The notes: a model not told the origin generated them from the letters alone. DNA of 64,000 bases from Pantoea stewartii subsp. stewartii (GCF_008801695.1 NZ_VZPF01000011.1:1-64000), one strand, 5' to 3'; numbered from the stretch's first letter, positions 31,530 through 41,727 are shown. Numbers and translations: made by a program.

Positions 31530-32375
31530 ATGTCTTCTTACCAGCCGGACCCGGCACTGAGCAACCTGACGCTGGGCAAGCCTACAGCGTATCACGATCG
31601 CTATGACAACAGCTTATTACAGGCCGTGCCGCGCAGCATGAATCGCGAGCCTTTGGGCCTTTATCCCGATAATTTGCCGTTCTCGGGCAGTGATATCTGG
31701 ACGCTCTATGAACTCTCATGGCTCAACAGCAAAGGCGTGCCCCAGGTGGCCGTGGGCGAAGTCGAGCTTGATGCCCGGAGCCGTAATCTTATCGAATCAA
31801 AGAGTTTTAAGCTCTACCTTAACAGCTTTAACCAGACGCGATTTACAGACTGGGCCGAGGTACGCCAGACGCTGGAGCAGGACCTGCGCGCCTGTGCCGA
31901 GGGCGATGTCCTTGTGGCGCTGTTTCGCTTACAGGAGATCGAAGGTCAGCCTGTTGGTCACTTTGCGGGCACCTGCATTGATGAGCAGGACATCGAGATT
32001 GAAGATTACGGCTTCAATGCCGATTATCTGATCGACGCCGCCGGTCAGGAACAGGTGCAAGAAACGCTGGTCAGCCATCTGCTTAAATCCAACTGTTTGA
32101 TCACCAATCAGCCTGACTGGGGATCGGTAATGATTCGCTATCAGGGCCCGCGCATCGATCGTGAAGCTCTGCTGCGCTATATCGTTTCATTTCGTCAGCA
32201 TAATGAGTTTCATGAACAGTGCGTGGAGCGTATTTTCAACGACCTGATGCGCTTTTGTCAGCCATCACAGCTGACCGTCTACGCACGTTACACGCGACGG
32301 GGTGGACTGGATATCAATCCGTGGCGCAGTAATGTGCCCTTTACGCCGGGCCATTCTCGTCTGGTTCGTCAATAG
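31530..32375 (+). CDS. queF: NADPH-dependent 7-cyano-7-deazaguanine reductase
   Basis: Reduces preQ0 to preQ1 in queuosine synthesis. From ATG 31530 the protein has 281 residues (E. coli 282) and begins [20 protein letters not shown], the conserved N-terminus; earlier in-frame ATGs are not conserved. It is the long, bimodular E. coli type, with the nucleophile Cys189 in [13 protein letters not shown] and proton donor Asp196 in the C-terminal half. The N-terminal half has the QueF motif [13 protein letters not shown]. Completes a set with queD and queE in this window. Confidence 0.96.
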   Translation: MSSYQPDPALSNLTLGKPTAYHDRYDNSLLQAVPRSMNREPLGLYPDNLPFSGSDIWTLYELSWLNSKGVPQVAVGEVELDARSRNLIESKSFKLYLNSFNQTRFTDWAEVRQTLEQDLRACAEGDVLVALFRLQEIEGQPVGHFAGTCIDEQDIEIEDYGFNADYLIDAAGQEQVQETLVSHLLKSNCLITNQPDWGSVMIRYQGPRIDREALLRYIVSFRQHNEFHEQCVERIFNDLMRFCQPSQLTVYARYTRRGGLDINPWRSNVPFTPGHSRLVRQ

Positions 32376-32544
32376 TTTGCGAATCCTTTCTCAGACTGTT
32401 AAACGCGCATACGGTTCCACTTGAGCAAACCTTGCCGACAAGGCTACTCTGGACAGGGCGGTAACCTGCGGGTTGCCAACCAGGGATTTTGGTCACTGCA
32501 TTTGCAGTGTCAGTTATCACCCCAGCGGGTGCAAAGGAGTTCAT

Positions 32545-33909
32545 TTGATTACACATGTCAGCCCTCTTGGCTCTATGGATCTGCTCTCCCAACTGGAAGT
32601 AGATATGCTGAAGCGCACGGCCAGCAGCGATTTGTATCAACTTTTCCGTAACTGCTCGCTCGCCGTACTCAACTCTGGCAGTCAGACTGACAGCAGCCAT
32701 GAACTGCTGTCGCGTTTTGAGAACTTCGACATCAACGTACTGCGCCGTGAGCGCGGCGTTAAGCTGGAACTGATTAATCCCCCGGAAGAAGCCTTCGTCG
32801 ACGGTCGTATCATCCGTTCACTCCAGGCCAACCTGTTTGCCGTCTTGCGCGACATCCTGTTTGTGAATGGCCAGCTCGCCAGCTCGGGGCGTTTACCCTG
32901 CGAAGAGGACAACGACTCAGCCACCATCACCAACACGGTGTTTTCCATTTTGCGCAATGCCCGCGCCCTGCATGTGGGTGAATATCCCAATACCGTTGTC
33001 TGCTGGGGTGGCCACTCGATCAACGCGGTGGAATACCAGTATTGTCGCAACGTGGGCACGCAACTGGGGCTGCGTGAGCTGAACATTTGTACCGGTTGTG
33101 GACCGGGCGTGATGGAAGCGCCGATGAAAGGTGCCGCCGTGGGCCATGCCCAGCAGCGCTATCGTGACAGCCGCTTTATCGGGTTAACTGAGCCGTCTAT
33201 TATCGCGGCTGAGCCACCGAATCCGCTGGTGAACGAACTTATCATCATGCCGGATATCGAAAAGCGCCTGGAAGCCTTTGTGCGCATCGCGCACGGCATC
33301 ATCATCTTCCCGGGCGGCGTGGGTACCGCAGAGGAGTTCCTCTATCTGTTGGGCATTCTGATGAATCCACAGAACGCGCATCAGGTTCTGCCGCTTATTC
33401 TGACCGGCCCGAAAGAGAGCGCCGATTATTTCCGCGTACTGGACGACTTCATTGTCAGCACGCTCGGCGAGCAGGCACGTAAGCATTATCAGATCATCAT
33501 TGACGATGCTGCTGAAGTTGCCCGTCTGATGAGAAAAGCCATGCCGCAGGTGAAAGAGCATCGCCGTGAAACCGGTGACGCCTACAGTTTTAACTGGTCA
33601 ATGCGTATTGCTCAGGATCTGCAGGTGCCGTTTATGCCAACGCATGAAAATATGGCCAACCTCAATCTCTACACAAACCAGGCTCCAGAAAAACTGGCGG
33701 CGGATTTGCGCCGGGCCTTCTCTGGGATTGTTGCAGGAAACGTCAAAGAGATGGGCATTCGCGAAATCCGCGAAAAAGGCCCTTACAAACTGCACGGCGA
33801 TGCCGACATCATGCACCGCATGGATGAACTGCTACAGGGCTTTGTGGCGCAGCAACGTATGAAACTGCCCGGCACTGCCTATATTCCGTGCTACGAAATC
33901 ATCAAGTAA
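32545..33909 (+). CDS. ppnN: Nucleotide 5'-monophosphate nucleosidase PpnN
   Basis: Cleaves purine and pyrimidine nucleoside monophosphates to base and ribose-5-phosphate and is stimulated by (p)ppGpp. From the TTG at 32545 the product has exactly 454 residues, the E. coli length, and begins with the conserved [19 protein letters not shown]. The start is supported by AAAGGAG six bases upstream; no ATG fits. The LOG-like domain carries [30 protein letters not shown] and the phosphate loop [16 protein letters not shown]. Followed after 33 bases by xni on the same strand. Confidence 0.96.
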   Translation: MITHVSPLGSMDLLSQLEVDMLKRTASSDLYQLFRNCSLAVLNSGSQTDSSHELLSRFENFDINVLRRERGVKLELINPPEEAFVDGRIIRSLQANLFAVLRDILFVNGQLASSGRLPCEEDNDSATITNTVFSILRNARALHVGEYPNTVVCWGGHSINAVEYQYCRNVGTQLGLRELNICTGCGPGVMEAPMKGAAVGHAQQRYRDSRFIGLTEPSIIAAEPPNPLVNELIIMPDIEKRLEAFVRIAHGIIIFPGGVGTAEEFLYLLGILMNPQNAHQVLPLILTGPKESADYFRVLDDFIVSTLGEQARKHYQIIIDDAAEVARLMRKAMPQVKEHRRETGDAYSFNWSMRIAQDLQVPFMPTHENMANLNLYTNQAPEKLAADLRRAFSGIVAGNVKEMGIREIREKGPYKLHGDADIMHRMDELLQGFVAQQRMKLPGTAYIPCYEIIK

Positions 33910-33942
33910 ATCTGGAGGCAGCCTGCGGGCTGCCCATATCTT

Positions 33943-34701
33943 ATGTCTCTTCACTTACTCATTGTTGACGCCCTCAATTTAATTCGTCGCCTGCATGCGG
34001 TACAAGGCTCGCCCTGCGTCGACAGTTGCGTAGGCGCGCTGCGTCAGCTTCTGGGGCACACGCGGCCGACGCATGTGGTGGCGGTGTTTGATGGTGAAGC
34101 CCGCCATCAGGGATGGCGGCACCAGTTGTTGCCTGACTATAAAAGTGGCCGCCCGCCGATGCCCGACGATTTGCAGGCCGAAATGCCCGCGCTGAAGGAC
34201 GCCTTTCGAAACGCGGGCGTCAGTTGCTGGATAGCCGACCAGGATGAAGCCGACGATCTGGCGGCGACGCTGGCGGTCAAAATGGCGCAGGCAGGTCATC
34301 AGGCGACCATCGTTTCAACCGACAAAGGTTACTGCCAGTTACTGGCACCGACGATTCGCATCCGTGACTATTTTCAAAAGCGCTGGCTGGATGTGCCTTT
34401 TATTGAAGCCGAATTCGGCGTTGCACCCGCGTTGCTGCCTGACTACTGGGGATTATGCGGCATCAGCAGCAGTAAAATTCCCGGCATCGCAGGCATTGGA
34501 CCCAAAAGCGCCCGGGAACTGCTACAGCAGTTTGGTTCACTGGAATCGCTGTATCAGCAGTTGGATCAGGTGCCGACCAAATGGCGTAATAAGTTACAGG
34601 CCGGACAGGAGATGGCGCTGATCAGCCGCGATGTGGCCCGGCTGAAACAGGATTTGGTGCTGGAAGGGAATCTGAATTTACTGCGTTACCATGGCGGCTA
34701 A
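33943..34701 (+). CDS. xni: Flap endonuclease Xni (ExoIX)
   Basis: A 252-residue 5'-nuclease-domain protein (E. coli 251) related to the polymerase I 5'-3' exonuclease. Acidic metal-binding segments are [33 protein letters not shown] and [12 protein letters not shown] helix-hairpin-helix DNA-binding motif follows in [19 protein letters not shown]. As in E. coli Xni, some of the acidic ligands of the second metal site appear missing; E. coli Xni acts as a structure-specific flap endonuclease. Probably co-transcribed with ppnN. Confidence 0.95.
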   Translation: MSLHLLIVDALNLIRRLHAVQGSPCVDSCVGALRQLLGHTRPTHVVAVFDGEARHQGWRHQLLPDYKSGRPPMPDDLQAEMPALKDAFRNAGVSCWIADQDEADDLAATLAVKMAQAGHQATIVSTDKGYCQLLAPTIRIRDYFQKRWLDVPFIEAEFGVAPALLPDYWGLCGISSSKIPGIAGIGPKSARELLQQFGSLESLYQQLDQVPTKWRNKLQAGQEMALISRDVARLKQDLVLEGNLNLLRYHGG

Positions 34702-34709
34702 TCATATCA

Positions 34710-34733
34710 GACCGGGCACAATCGCGCCCGGTC
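34710..34733. terminator. Hairpin between xni and rlmM
   Basis: GACCGGGC (34710-34717) and GCCCGGTC (34726-34733) form an 8-bp stem with an eight-base loop in the gap between convergent genes. No T-run accompanies it. Confidence 0.5.
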
Positions 34734-34740
34734 AGCAGGG

Positions 34741-35841
34741 TTAACGCTCGTCGCGGCGGCCACCGACAGCGGCCCAGATGCGACGAATGTGCACTGTCAC
34801 TTCTTCACGATCGTGATAAAGCTGACGTGCCCGAATCTGCGCGTTAACGCCATTTTCATTGAGCCGCTGCTCGATCATGGCCAGATTCTGCGTGACTTCT
34901 TCGTAGCGCTTCTTCATGGGCAGTTTCAGGTTAAATATGGCTTCGCGGCACCAGCCGTTGACCAGCCAGTCCGCCATCAGGTTCGCCACGCGAGCCGGCT
35001 TTTCCACCATGTCGCAGACCAGCCAGCTGATGTTGGTGCGGGGCGGACGGAAACGGAAACCGTCTTCACGCTCGTGAAAAACCTGGCCGGTCTCCATCAG
35101 GCTGGGCGCCATCGGCCCGTTATCCACGGCGTAAACCATCATGCTGCGCTGTACCAGTTGATAGGTCCAGCCGCCTGGACAGGCCCCCAAATCGACGGCA
35201 TACATTCCACTGGCCAGACGTTCATCCCACTCATCGGCCGGAACAAAAACGTGAAAGGCCTCTTCCAGCTTAAGCGTGGACCGACTCGGCGCATCAGACG
35301 GGAACTTAAGACGCGGAATGCCCATATAAAAGGGTGAGCTGTTCTCCGGCAGTGAATACCCGACGTAGCAGGTGCCGGGGGCGATAAAGAACACATGCAC
35401 GACCGGGCGTTTTGGGCTTTCATAGTTGAGCAGGATTTTGCTCTCACGCAGGCTGGCGCGCAGCGGGACGGTAAACTTGCGGCAGAACCTGGTGAGCTCT
35501 TTGGCTTCGTTGGTGTCCGGCACTTCAACACGCAGTTCCCCGCCCTTTTCCACCACGCCGCTTAACATGCCTACGATGGGGGAAATACGATCGTCCTGGG
35601 GCAGATCCCGCAGCAGTTCGCCAACAACCAGCATCTGACGGGCAAAAATCAACTGATCAAACGGCAACTCGCGGATCAGTCTCTCCGCATCGGACTGCTG
35701 GTAGCACTCAAACAGGACATAACCTGCATCCTCTTTAACCCGAGGAAAGCCGTAAACATTGCGCTCGGCGGCTTTAGCACTAATTTCCGCCGCACACTCT
35801 TTTTCAAAGCCAGCGCGGCAATACAGTAAAACTTTATTCAT
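34741..35841 (-). CDS. rlmM: 23S rRNA (cytidine-2498-2'-O)-methyltransferase
   Basis: 2'-O-methylates C2498 of 23S rRNA. From ATG 35841 the product is 366 residues, exactly the E. coli length, beginning [20 protein letters not shown]. An in-frame ATG at 35877 adds 12 non-conserved residues and lies within the restored ygdD frame. The N-terminal THUMP-like domain is followed by the SAM loop [16 protein letters not shown]. Conserved segments [14 protein letters not shown] and [14 protein letters not shown] supply the K-D-K-E catalytic residues. It overlaps the restored ygdD stop by eight bases. Confidence 0.95.
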   Translation of the reverse strand: MNKVLLYCRAGFEKECAAEISAKAAERNVYGFPRVKEDAGYVLFECYQQSDAERLIRELPFDQLIFARQMLVVGELLRDLPQDDRISPIVGMLSGVVEKGGELRVEVPDTNEAKELTRFCRKFTVPLRASLRESKILLNYESPKRPVVHVFFIAPGTCYVGYSLPENSSPFYMGIPRLKFPSDAPSRSTLKLEEAFHVFVPADEWDERLASGMYAVDLGACPGGWTYQLVQRSMMVYAVDNGPMAPSLMETGQVFHEREDGFRFRPPRTNISWLVCDMVEKPARVANLMADWLVNGWCREAIFNLKLPMKKRYEEVTQNLAMIEQRLNENGVNAQIRARQLYHDREEVTVHIRRIWAAVGGRRDER

Positions 35842-36228
35842 GGCGTTCTGCCTTGGTTTTAAGACGCAGTGCGCCAATCAACATCAATAGCCAGCCAACG
35901 AGGAAGAACAGCCCCCCGACTGGCGTGATAAAAAAAAAAACGTTAAGTGCGACAGCGCCAGGGAATAGAGGCTGCCGCTGAATAATACGGTACCCAGTGC
36001 CATAGAGGCGCTGCTCCAGTAGAACCAGATATTACAGCGATAAAGCATCGCCGCTCCCAGCCCCAGCACAGCCAGCGTATGATACGCTTGGTATTCCAGC
36101 CCGGTATGAATCCAGGCCATTTCAGTCGCTCCCAGCGTTTTATTCAACACATGAGCACCAAAAGCACCAAATGCCACCAGGAAAAACCCACTGATGGCCG
36201 CAAAAATAAACATGGCACGTCTGGACAT
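35834..36228 (-). pseudogene. ygdD: YgdD family membrane protein, frameshifted in an A11 tract
   Basis: A small inner-membrane protein (DUF423) with four predicted helices, starting RRAMFIFAAISGFFLVAFGAF. The frame meets a stop at 35884 after the run of eleven A at 35930-35940 (T on the coding strand). Adding one T there restores [21 protein letters not shown] and a C-terminus [10 protein letters not shown] with its stop at 35834-35836. That gives 131 residues, the same as E. coli YgdD, with the stop overlapping the rlmM start. The break is therefore one base in a homopolymer: a true mutation, a phase-variable tract or a sequencing error. Function of the family is unknown. Confidence 0.85.
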
Positions 36229-36278
36229 GAATGTATCCTCAAGGTGCGTTTGCAGGTCCCTGCAAAAAAATAAAAAAG

Positions 36279-37196
36279 TTACTGATCATAACGAAAGCGG
36301 AATTTTTCTTGTTCGGTAGCCGCTTTGGCGAGGATCCACTGTCGAAAGGCGGCTATTTTACCCAGTTCTGCCTGACTGTCATGACAAACCAGATAAAAAG
36401 CATTTTTGCTCACTAAAACGTCATTAAACGGACAAATCAACCGTCCCGCTTCAATTTCGCTTTGCGCCATAACGTTATTGGCCAGGGCAACGCCCTGCCC
36501 ATGGATGGCCGCCTGCAGCACCATCGCGCTGTGGCTGAAAATGGGTCCCTGTTGCACATTGATATGCTGGACGCCTGACTGACGGATATACGCCTGCCAG
36601 TCACGGCGGGAAGCATCATGCAACAGCGTAAAACGAGCCAGATCCATGGGCGTTTTCAGGGGATTTTCCCCCGTCATCAGCGACGGCGAACAAACCGGCA
36701 GCAAATATTCGGCATAGAGTTTTTCGACCCGCAGGCCTGGCCAGTTTCCCCGGCCATAGAAAATGGCCACATCCACATCATCGGCCAGCTTCTCTTCATC
36801 CCGATCGACCGCCTGAATGCGGACGTCAATTCCCGGATAAGCCAGATTAAAGCTGGAAAGACGCGGGACCAGCCACTGAATCGCAAAGCTTGGCAGCAAA
36901 CTCACCGTCAACGCCCCTTTGGCGCTGCGTGCCTGCAGTTTACGCGTCGCCTCGTTGAGCGCAGAGAAAATTTCTTTGATATCCAGATAGTAGCTTTGGC
37001 CTTCCTCGGTGAGTAAAAGCGACCGGTTTCGCCGTCTGAACAGCTTCAGTCCCAGAAAATCTTCCAGTGATTTGATCTGGTGACTGACAGCAGCCTGAGT
37101 CACAAACAGCTCTTCAGCGGCTTTGGTGAAGCTTAAATGGCGTGCTGCGGCATCAAATACCCGCAGTGCATTCAGGGGAGGAAGACGTTTTGACAT
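36279..37196 (-). CDS. gcvA: LysR-type regulator of the glycine cleavage system
   Basis: Activates or represses gcvTHP depending on glycine and activates the divergent sRNA gene gcvB. From ATG 37196 it has 305 residues (E. coli 305), beginning SKRLPPLNALRVFDAAARHL; the upstream ATG at 37220 adds eight non-conserved residues. The helix-turn-helix (LSFTKAAEELFVTQAAVSHQI) is followed by the effector domain, with VDVAIFYGRGNWPGL and SHSAMVLQAAIHGQGVALA. It lies 128 bases from the gcvB start. Confidence 0.97.
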   Translation of the reverse strand: MSKRLPPLNALRVFDAAARHLSFTKAAEELFVTQAAVSHQIKSLEDFLGLKLFRRRNRSLLLTEEGQSYYLDIKEIFSALNEATRKLQARSAKGALTVSLLPSFAIQWLVPRLSSFNLAYPGIDVRIQAVDRDEEKLADDVDVAIFYGRGNWPGLRVEKLYAEYLLPVCSPSLMTGENPLKTPMDLARFTLLHDASRRDWQAYIRQSGVQHINVQQGPIFSHSAMVLQAAIHGQGVALANNVMAQSEIEAGRLICPFNDVLVSKNAFYLVCHDSQAELGKIAAFRQWILAKAATEQEKFRFRYDQ

Positions 37197-37289
37197 GGTT
37201 ATCCATAGCCAGCCTGGCAAAAAATACGCGGACTAATACAAAGCCTTAACGTATTAGAATTTATAATCCGAGACATTATAAATTGTCCG

Positions 37290-37318
37290 TTGAGGAAGCT
37301 CCAGCAAATACCTATAGT
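37290..37318 (+). promoter_or_regulatory. gcvB promoter
   Basis: TTGAGG (37290-37295), a 17-base spacer and TATAGT (37313-37318) form a good sigma-70 promoter. The hexamer ends seven bases before A37325, where the GcvB sequence starts. The upstream A/T-rich stretch (37240-37285, including two TTATAA motifs) is where GcvA would bind to control both divergent genes. Confidence 0.8.
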
Positions 37319-37324
37319 TGCGGT

Positions 37325-37523
37325 ACTTCCTGAGCCGGAACGAAAAGTTTTTAGATTTGTGAGTGAGTTCGCAGATTTTCTGAAAGCTTTTGGCTTGTGG
37401 TCGTGATGTTGTGTTTGCAATTTTGATCTGACCTTTACAGATCAAGCTTTTTTATTTCCTGTAGATTTACCCTGTCTGTCCATTGTGATATTGAGTAGCA
37501 CCGCAAATTGCGGTGCTTTTTTT
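37325..37523 (+). ncRNA. gcvB: GcvB small RNA
   Basis: About 199 nt, in the E. coli position between gcvA and ygdI. The 5' end ACTTCCTGAGCCGGAACG is identical to that of E. coli GcvB as I recall it. The G/U-rich R1 seed region is TGTGGTCGTGATGTTGTG near 37395-37412. The conserved ACCCTGTCTGTCCAT precedes a terminator made of AGCACCGC (from 37496) and GCGGTGCT (to 37517), followed by seven T. GcvB is an Hfq-dependent sRNA that represses many amino-acid and peptide transporter mRNAs. The central stem-loop (near 37421-37452) differs from E. coli, as expected of a less conserved section. Confidence 0.95.
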
Positions 37524-37532
37524 ATGCGCGGA

Positions 37533-37754
37533 TTACTTCATCTCAACCATTTCTTTCACATCTGAACGGTTAATCTGCTGCTCATTGCCATTCGCATCTT
37601 TATAGCTAATCATACCGGTATCAGTATCGACTCTTGGTTTACCTTCAGCAACGATAGTGCGTCCGTCATTGGTATGCATTACGTAGTTGCTTGAACAGGC
37701 AGCCAGGGTAAAGGCCATTGTACAAACGGCCAGCATTGCGGCGAGTTTTTTCAT
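37533..37754 (-). CDS. ygdI: Small lipoprotein YgdI (DUF903)
   Basis: A 73-residue lipoprotein of the YgdI/YgdR family. The signal peptide MKKLAAMLAVCTMAFTLAAC ends in lipobox LAAC (Cys20). The mature part (SSNYVMHTNDGRTIVAEGKP, DTDTGMISYKDANG, SDVKEMVEMK) folds as a small SH3-like beta barrel in this family. Ser at +2 predicts the outer membrane. Convergent with gcvB, whose terminator lies ten bases past the ygdI stop. Function is unknown. Confidence 0.93.
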   Translation of the reverse strand: MKKLAAMLAVCTMAFTLAACSSNYVMHTNDGRTIVAEGKPRVDTDTGMISYKDANGNEQQINRSDVKEMVEMK

Positions 37755-37961
37755 CTTCTATCTCCTTGCAGATTGATTGCACCAAACCGCCCGCGTTACG
37801 CTGACCCGAGAAATGGTCAAGTGGGATCGACTATCAGAATGTCGTATCGCCATGCGGGTGAAGTTTTTACCTTGCAATATTCAGCATAACCCGCTTTTCC
37901 AGCTTTGCCAGACAGACATCCATCTTTCAGCCTGAGTCTGAAAATTAACAACGAGCTATGT

Positions 37962-39170
37962 ATGCGTGCCTTTAATCCTTCTTCATTCCGGCAGCAGTTT
38001 CCTGCCCTGAGCGACGCGGGTGTTTATCTCGACAGCGCCGCCACCACGCTAAAACCGCAGGCGGTAATCGAGGCGACTCAGCAGTTCTACAGCCTGAGCG
38101 CCGGTACGGTTCATCGTAGCCAGTTTGCAGCGGCCCGCCGGTTAACCGAGCAGTATGAGCAGGCGCGGGGCCAGGTGGCGCAGTGGCTCAATGCCGCCAG
38201 TGACCGGCAGATTGTCTGGACGCGCGGTACCACCGAAGCCATTAACCTGGTGGCGCAAAGCTGGTTAGCCCCGCGTTTACAGCCCGGCGATGAAATCCTC
38301 GTCAGCGAAGCCGAGCACCACGCCAATCTGGTTCCCTGGCTCATGGTCGCACAGGCCACGGGCGCGCGCGTGGTAAAATGGCCAATCGGTGAGGATCGCC
38401 TGCCCGATATCGCCGTGCTGCCCTCACTGATCACTCACCGGACGCGTCTGCTTGCGCTGGGTCAGATGTCCAATGTCACAGGCGGCTGCCCCGATTTATC
38501 CCGGGCCATCGCTCTTGCCCATGCGGCAGGGGCAAAAGTTATGGTCGATGGCGCGCAGGGCGTCGTACATTGCCCGCCGGATGTACAGGCGCTGGATATT
38601 GATTTCTATGCCTTTTCCGGCCACAAGCTCTATGGCCCAATGGGCATCGGTGTGCTGTACGGTAAAGCGGAATTGCTGGAAGAGATGGCCCCCTGGCAGG
38701 GCGGCGGTAAGATGCTGACGAAGGTCGACTTCACCGGCTTTACGCCCCAGCCGGTGCCCTGGCGCTTTGAGGCCGGTACGCCAAACGTGGCGGGCGTGAC
38801 CGGACTGAGTGCCGCGCTGAGCTGGCTGCAACAGCATAATATGTCTAAAGCAGAGATCTGGAGCCAGCAGTTAGCCAGTCTGGCCGAGGAACAGCTTGCA
38901 GAACTGCCGGGCTTTCGCAGTTTCCGTTGTGGCCAGGCCAGCCTGCTGGCCTTCGACATTCAGGGAATTCATCACAGCGATATCGTGACACTGCTGGCAG
39001 AGCACGGGATCGCCTTACGTGCGGGTCAACATTGTGCCCAACCGTTAATGGCGGCACTGGGCGTTGAGGGGACGCTGCGCGTATCGTTTGCCCCCTATAA
39101 TAATTTACAGGACGTCGATGCGCTGCTGCGCGCTATGCACAGCGCTGTCGCGTTGTTATCGGAGTTTTAA
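37962..39170 (+). CDS. csdA: Cysteine desulfurase CsdA
   Basis: PLP-dependent group II (SufS-like) cysteine desulfurase supplying sulfur to CsdE. From ATG 37962 it has 402 residues (E. coli 401), starting [18 protein letters not shown]-Lys222 lies in [13 protein letters not shown] and catalytic Cys358 in [12 protein letters not shown], the same positions as E. coli. The longer open frame from 37905 adds non-conserved residues. csdE follows after two bases, and tcdA, which also receives sulfur-relay input, lies just beyond. Confidence 0.97.
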   Translation: MRAFNPSSFRQQFPALSDAGVYLDSAATTLKPQAVIEATQQFYSLSAGTVHRSQFAAARRLTEQYEQARGQVAQWLNAASDRQIVWTRGTTEAINLVAQSWLAPRLQPGDEILVSEAEHHANLVPWLMVAQATGARVVKWPIGEDRLPDIAVLPSLITHRTRLLALGQMSNVTGGCPDLSRAIALAHAAGAKVMVDGAQGVVHCPPDVQALDIDFYAFSGHKLYGPMGIGVLYGKAELLEEMAPWQGGGKMLTKVDFTGFTPQPVPWRFEAGTPNVAGVTGLSAALSWLQQHNMSKAEIWSQQLASLAEEQLAELPGFRSFRCGQASLLAFDIQGIHHSDIVTLLAEHGIALRAGQHCAQPLMAALGVEGTLRVSFAPYNNLQDVDALLRAMHSAVALLSEF

Positions 39171-39172
39171 TC

Positions 39173-39622
39173 ATGCACGCATCCCTGCTTGCCCCGCATC
39201 CGTTCGGTGTTGAAATTACGCCTGCGGATCTGAAAGAAACCTTCTCTCACTGTCGGCAGTGGGAGGATCGCTACCGGCAGCTGATTTTACTTGGCCGACA
39301 GTTACCGGCCTTACCTGACGCATTAAAAACACCGGACAGTGAGCTGAGTGGTTGCGAGAATCGCGTCTGGCTGGGCAGCCAGATCCGGGAAGAAGGTTCC
39401 CTGCATTTTTACGGTGACAGCGAAGGTCGCATCGTTCGTGGTTTGCTGGCCGTGCTGCTCACCGCTGTTGAAGGCCAGACGCCCGCGCAATTACTGGCGG
39501 CCGATCCGCTGGATCTGTTTGAATCGCTGGGCCTGCGTGCGCAGCTTAGCGCCTCACGCAGTAGCGGCCTGAAAGCGCTGGCCGATGCCGTCCAGCAGCA
39601 TGCGCAACGGGCGCTGGGTTAA
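39173..39622 (+). CDS. csdE: Sulfur acceptor protein CsdE
   Basis: SufE-like partner that accepts persulfide sulfur from CsdA. The 149-residue protein (E. coli 147) has the acceptor Cys61 in [12 protein letters not shown], the family loop. The rest of the SufE fold is recognisable ([36 protein letters not shown]). It starts two bases after the csdA stop with an overlapping ribosome-binding region, a two-gene operon. The E. coli CsdA-CsdE pair also feeds TcdA, whose gene is convergent downstream. Confidence 0.95.
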   Translation: MHASLLAPHPFGVEITPADLKETFSHCRQWEDRYRQLILLGRQLPALPDALKTPDSELSGCENRVWLGSQIREEGSLHFYGDSEGRIVRGLLAVLLTAVEGQTPAQLLAADPLDLFESLGLRAQLSASRSSGLKALADAVQQHAQRALG

Positions 39623-39728
39623 CCGCTCATGGCGCAGTCGTCGGCCAGTGTTTAGCTAAGCAGGTCAGGCTGGCGGCCTGGCAAACGCGGGCTAAAGCCG
39701 TACAACCGCGTTGCACGGCAGATTAGCA

Positions 39729-40529
39729 TTACGCCTGGCGCGCGGCCCGTGCCAGAAATTTCTTCAGGGCATGCGAAACGGCGACAAAGCCAAAGGTGGC
39801 GGTGACCATCGTGGCTGCGCCAAATCCGGATTCACAATCCATTCTTTTCGGCCCTTCCGCTGTGCTGCGTGAGGCGCAAACCGAGCCATCCGCCTGCGGA
39901 TAAACCAGCGCCTCTGTAGAGAAAACGCAGTCGATGCCCAGCTTGCCTTTGCTGTTTTTTACCACGCCCAGCTGTTTAAGCCGCTCGCGTAATTTAGCCG
40001 CCAGCGGATCCTGGATGGTCTTCGCTAAGTCAGTCACCTGGATTTGCGTGGGATCGATTTGCCCACCTGCGCCGCCCGTGGTGATCAGGGGAATCTTATT
40101 GCGTCGACACCAGGCAATCAGCGCCGCCTTGGGGCGCACACTATCGATAGCGTCAATCACATAGTCGATATCGGCAGTCAGCAGCGTCGCCGTGTTTTCC
40201 GGGGTGATAAAGTCATCAATACAGATCACCTCACAGTCAGGATTAATGGCGCGCAGACGCTCGGCCATCACGTCCGTTTTGGCTTTACCCACATTGCCGC
40301 TCATCGCATGTATCTGACGATTGGTGTTGGTGATACAGACATCATCCATATCGATCAGGGTAATCCTGCCGATGCCGGTTCTTACCAGTGCCTCGGCAGC
40401 CCAGGAGCCCACGCCGCCAATACCAATCACGCAGAAGTGGGCATCAGCGAAATGCTGCAACGCCGACTGCCCATAAAGACGTGCCGTGCCACCAAATCGC
40501 TGGTGCCAGGCATCGTTTAACACTTTCAT
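39729..40529 (-). CDS. tcdA: tRNA threonylcarbamoyladenosine dehydratase TcdA
   Basis: ATP-dependent enzyme that cyclises t6A37 to ct6A in tRNA. The 266 residues (E. coli 268) show the ThiF/E1-like adenylation fold: VIGIGGVGSWAAEALVRTGIGRITLIDMDDV near 35-65, NRQIHAMSGNVGKAK, and VIDAIDSVRPKAALIAWCR. No C-terminal membrane anchor is obvious beyond VTATFGFVAVSHAL. Convergent with csdAE, 106 bases away; I see no clear terminator in that gap. Confidence 0.96.
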   Translation of the reverse strand: MKVLNDAWHQRFGGTARLYGQSALQHFADAHFCVIGIGGVGSWAAEALVRTGIGRITLIDMDDVCITNTNRQIHAMSGNVGKAKTDVMAERLRAINPDCEVICIDDFITPENTATLLTADIDYVIDAIDSVRPKAALIAWCRRNKIPLITTGGAGGQIDPTQIQVTDLAKTIQDPLAAKLRERLKQLGVVKNSKGKLGIDCVFSTEALVYPQADGSVCASRSTAEGPKRMDCESGFGAATMVTATFGFVAVSHALKKFLARAARQA

Positions 40530-40578
40530 AGTTGAACCTGTTACTGAGCGCGGGCCCGATCGCCCGCCGCTTCAAAAT

Positions 40579-41727
40579 TTAGTTAGCGCCTAACAGCAGG
40601 CTGACGTTGTTACTGCTCTGCGCATTGCTGAACAGCGGCTGACCGGCTCCCGGTGCCGATTTCAGCACCCACACACGACCATAATGGTTATAGAACCCCG
40701 CCAGATGGGCAGCATCTGGCCCTACGCCCTGATAGATATCGAAGTGCTGGCCTTTGATCGCGCCGCCGACATCCAGCGCCACCATCACCCGCATTTCATA
40801 TTTCCCGTTGAATTTGCCCTTTTCATTGAGCTGCGGCACTTCTGCCAGCAGCACCGTTCCGGCAGGAATCAGTGAACGATCGGATGCCACAGAGGCTTTC
40901 GCCACCAGCGGTACCGCGCTCGCGCCACGTACCGGCACATAAGGTTCGGGTTTGAAAAAGACAAAGGAGGGGTTAGTTTCTAGCAGCGCCCGCACTTCCT
41001 CGGGTGAATGTTCCTCAGCCCACTGGCGAATGGCCTGCATTGACATGTCTTCACGCTTGACCTCGCCCCGGTCGATCAGCTCTTTACCGATGCTATGATA
41101 ACCCCAGCCGTTTTTGCCGCCATAACCAAAAAAGCTCATCGGACGCCCGTCACCAAAATCGACATAGCCGCTGCCCTGCACGTCCATAATAAAGTTATCG
41201 ATGAGTGAGTTACTCCAGGCAATGACGTAGCGATCGTCCAACGCCCCACTGTATATCGATGCGCGGCTGGGTAATTTCTGACCGCGTTTGCGCGGCGGCA
41301 TGCGGTAAATAGGGTACTGAAACTCGCCCTGTCGCGTGTAGCGTGCCTGAACTACCGGCGTGTAGTAGCCCGTGAACTGGACGTTACCGTAATTATCGGT
41401 GCCTTCCATCTGAAACGCATTTAACCCAAACTGGCGCAACTGTCGTGTATCGCCCCCCGCCATCAGCCAGTTTTCAACCGCACTGTAAGTGCTGTTGTTA
41501 CGGCCAAACAAACCCGAAGCGGCCGCCTGGATTTGCTGAATCTGTTGCCCAAAATCTCTGCCGTTAACCGGACGACCTTTGGCGTTAGGTTGATTAACCA
41601 GCGCTAAGGGTTGATCAAGTTTTCCGTCTTTATATTGTTGACCCCGATCGGTCGGCCTAGAACTACAGCCCGCCAGAAGCGCTAAAAATGCGCCAGTAAG
41701 TGCGTACTTCGCCCAACGTCCTTTCAT
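40579..41727 (-). CDS. mltA: Membrane-bound lytic murein transglycosylase A
   Basis: Outer-membrane lipoprotein that cleaves the glycan strand of peptidoglycan to 1,6-anhydromuropeptides. I use the ATG at 41727 (382 residues; E. coli 365) because AGAG precedes it by seven bases; an ATG two codons earlier is too close. The signal ALTGAFLALLAGCSS has its lipid Cys at position 21 of this start. Conserved are FTGYYTPVVQARYTR, FIMDVQGSGYVDFGDG, and the catalytic-Asp regions VALDVGGAIKGQHFDIYQG and NHYGRVWVLK. It is upstream of tcdA on the same strand, separated by 49 bases. Confidence 0.95.
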   Translation of the reverse strand: MKGRWAKYALTGAFLALLAGCSSRPTDRGQQYKDGKLDQPLALVNQPNAKGRPVNGRDFGQQIQQIQAAASGLFGRNNSTYSAVENWLMAGGDTRQLRQFGLNAFQMEGTDNYGNVQFTGYYTPVVQARYTRQGEFQYPIYRMPPRKRGQKLPSRASIYSGALDDRYVIAWSNSLIDNFIMDVQGSGYVDFGDGRPMSFFGYGGKNGWGYHSIGKELIDRGEVKREDMSMQAIRQWAEEHSPEEVRALLETNPSFVFFKPEPYVPVRGASAVPLVAKASVASDRSLIPAGTVLLAEVPQLNEKGKFNGKYEMRVMVALDVGGAIKGQHFDIYQGVGPDAAHLAGFYNHYGRVWVLKSAPGAGQPLFSNAQSSNNVSLLLGAN

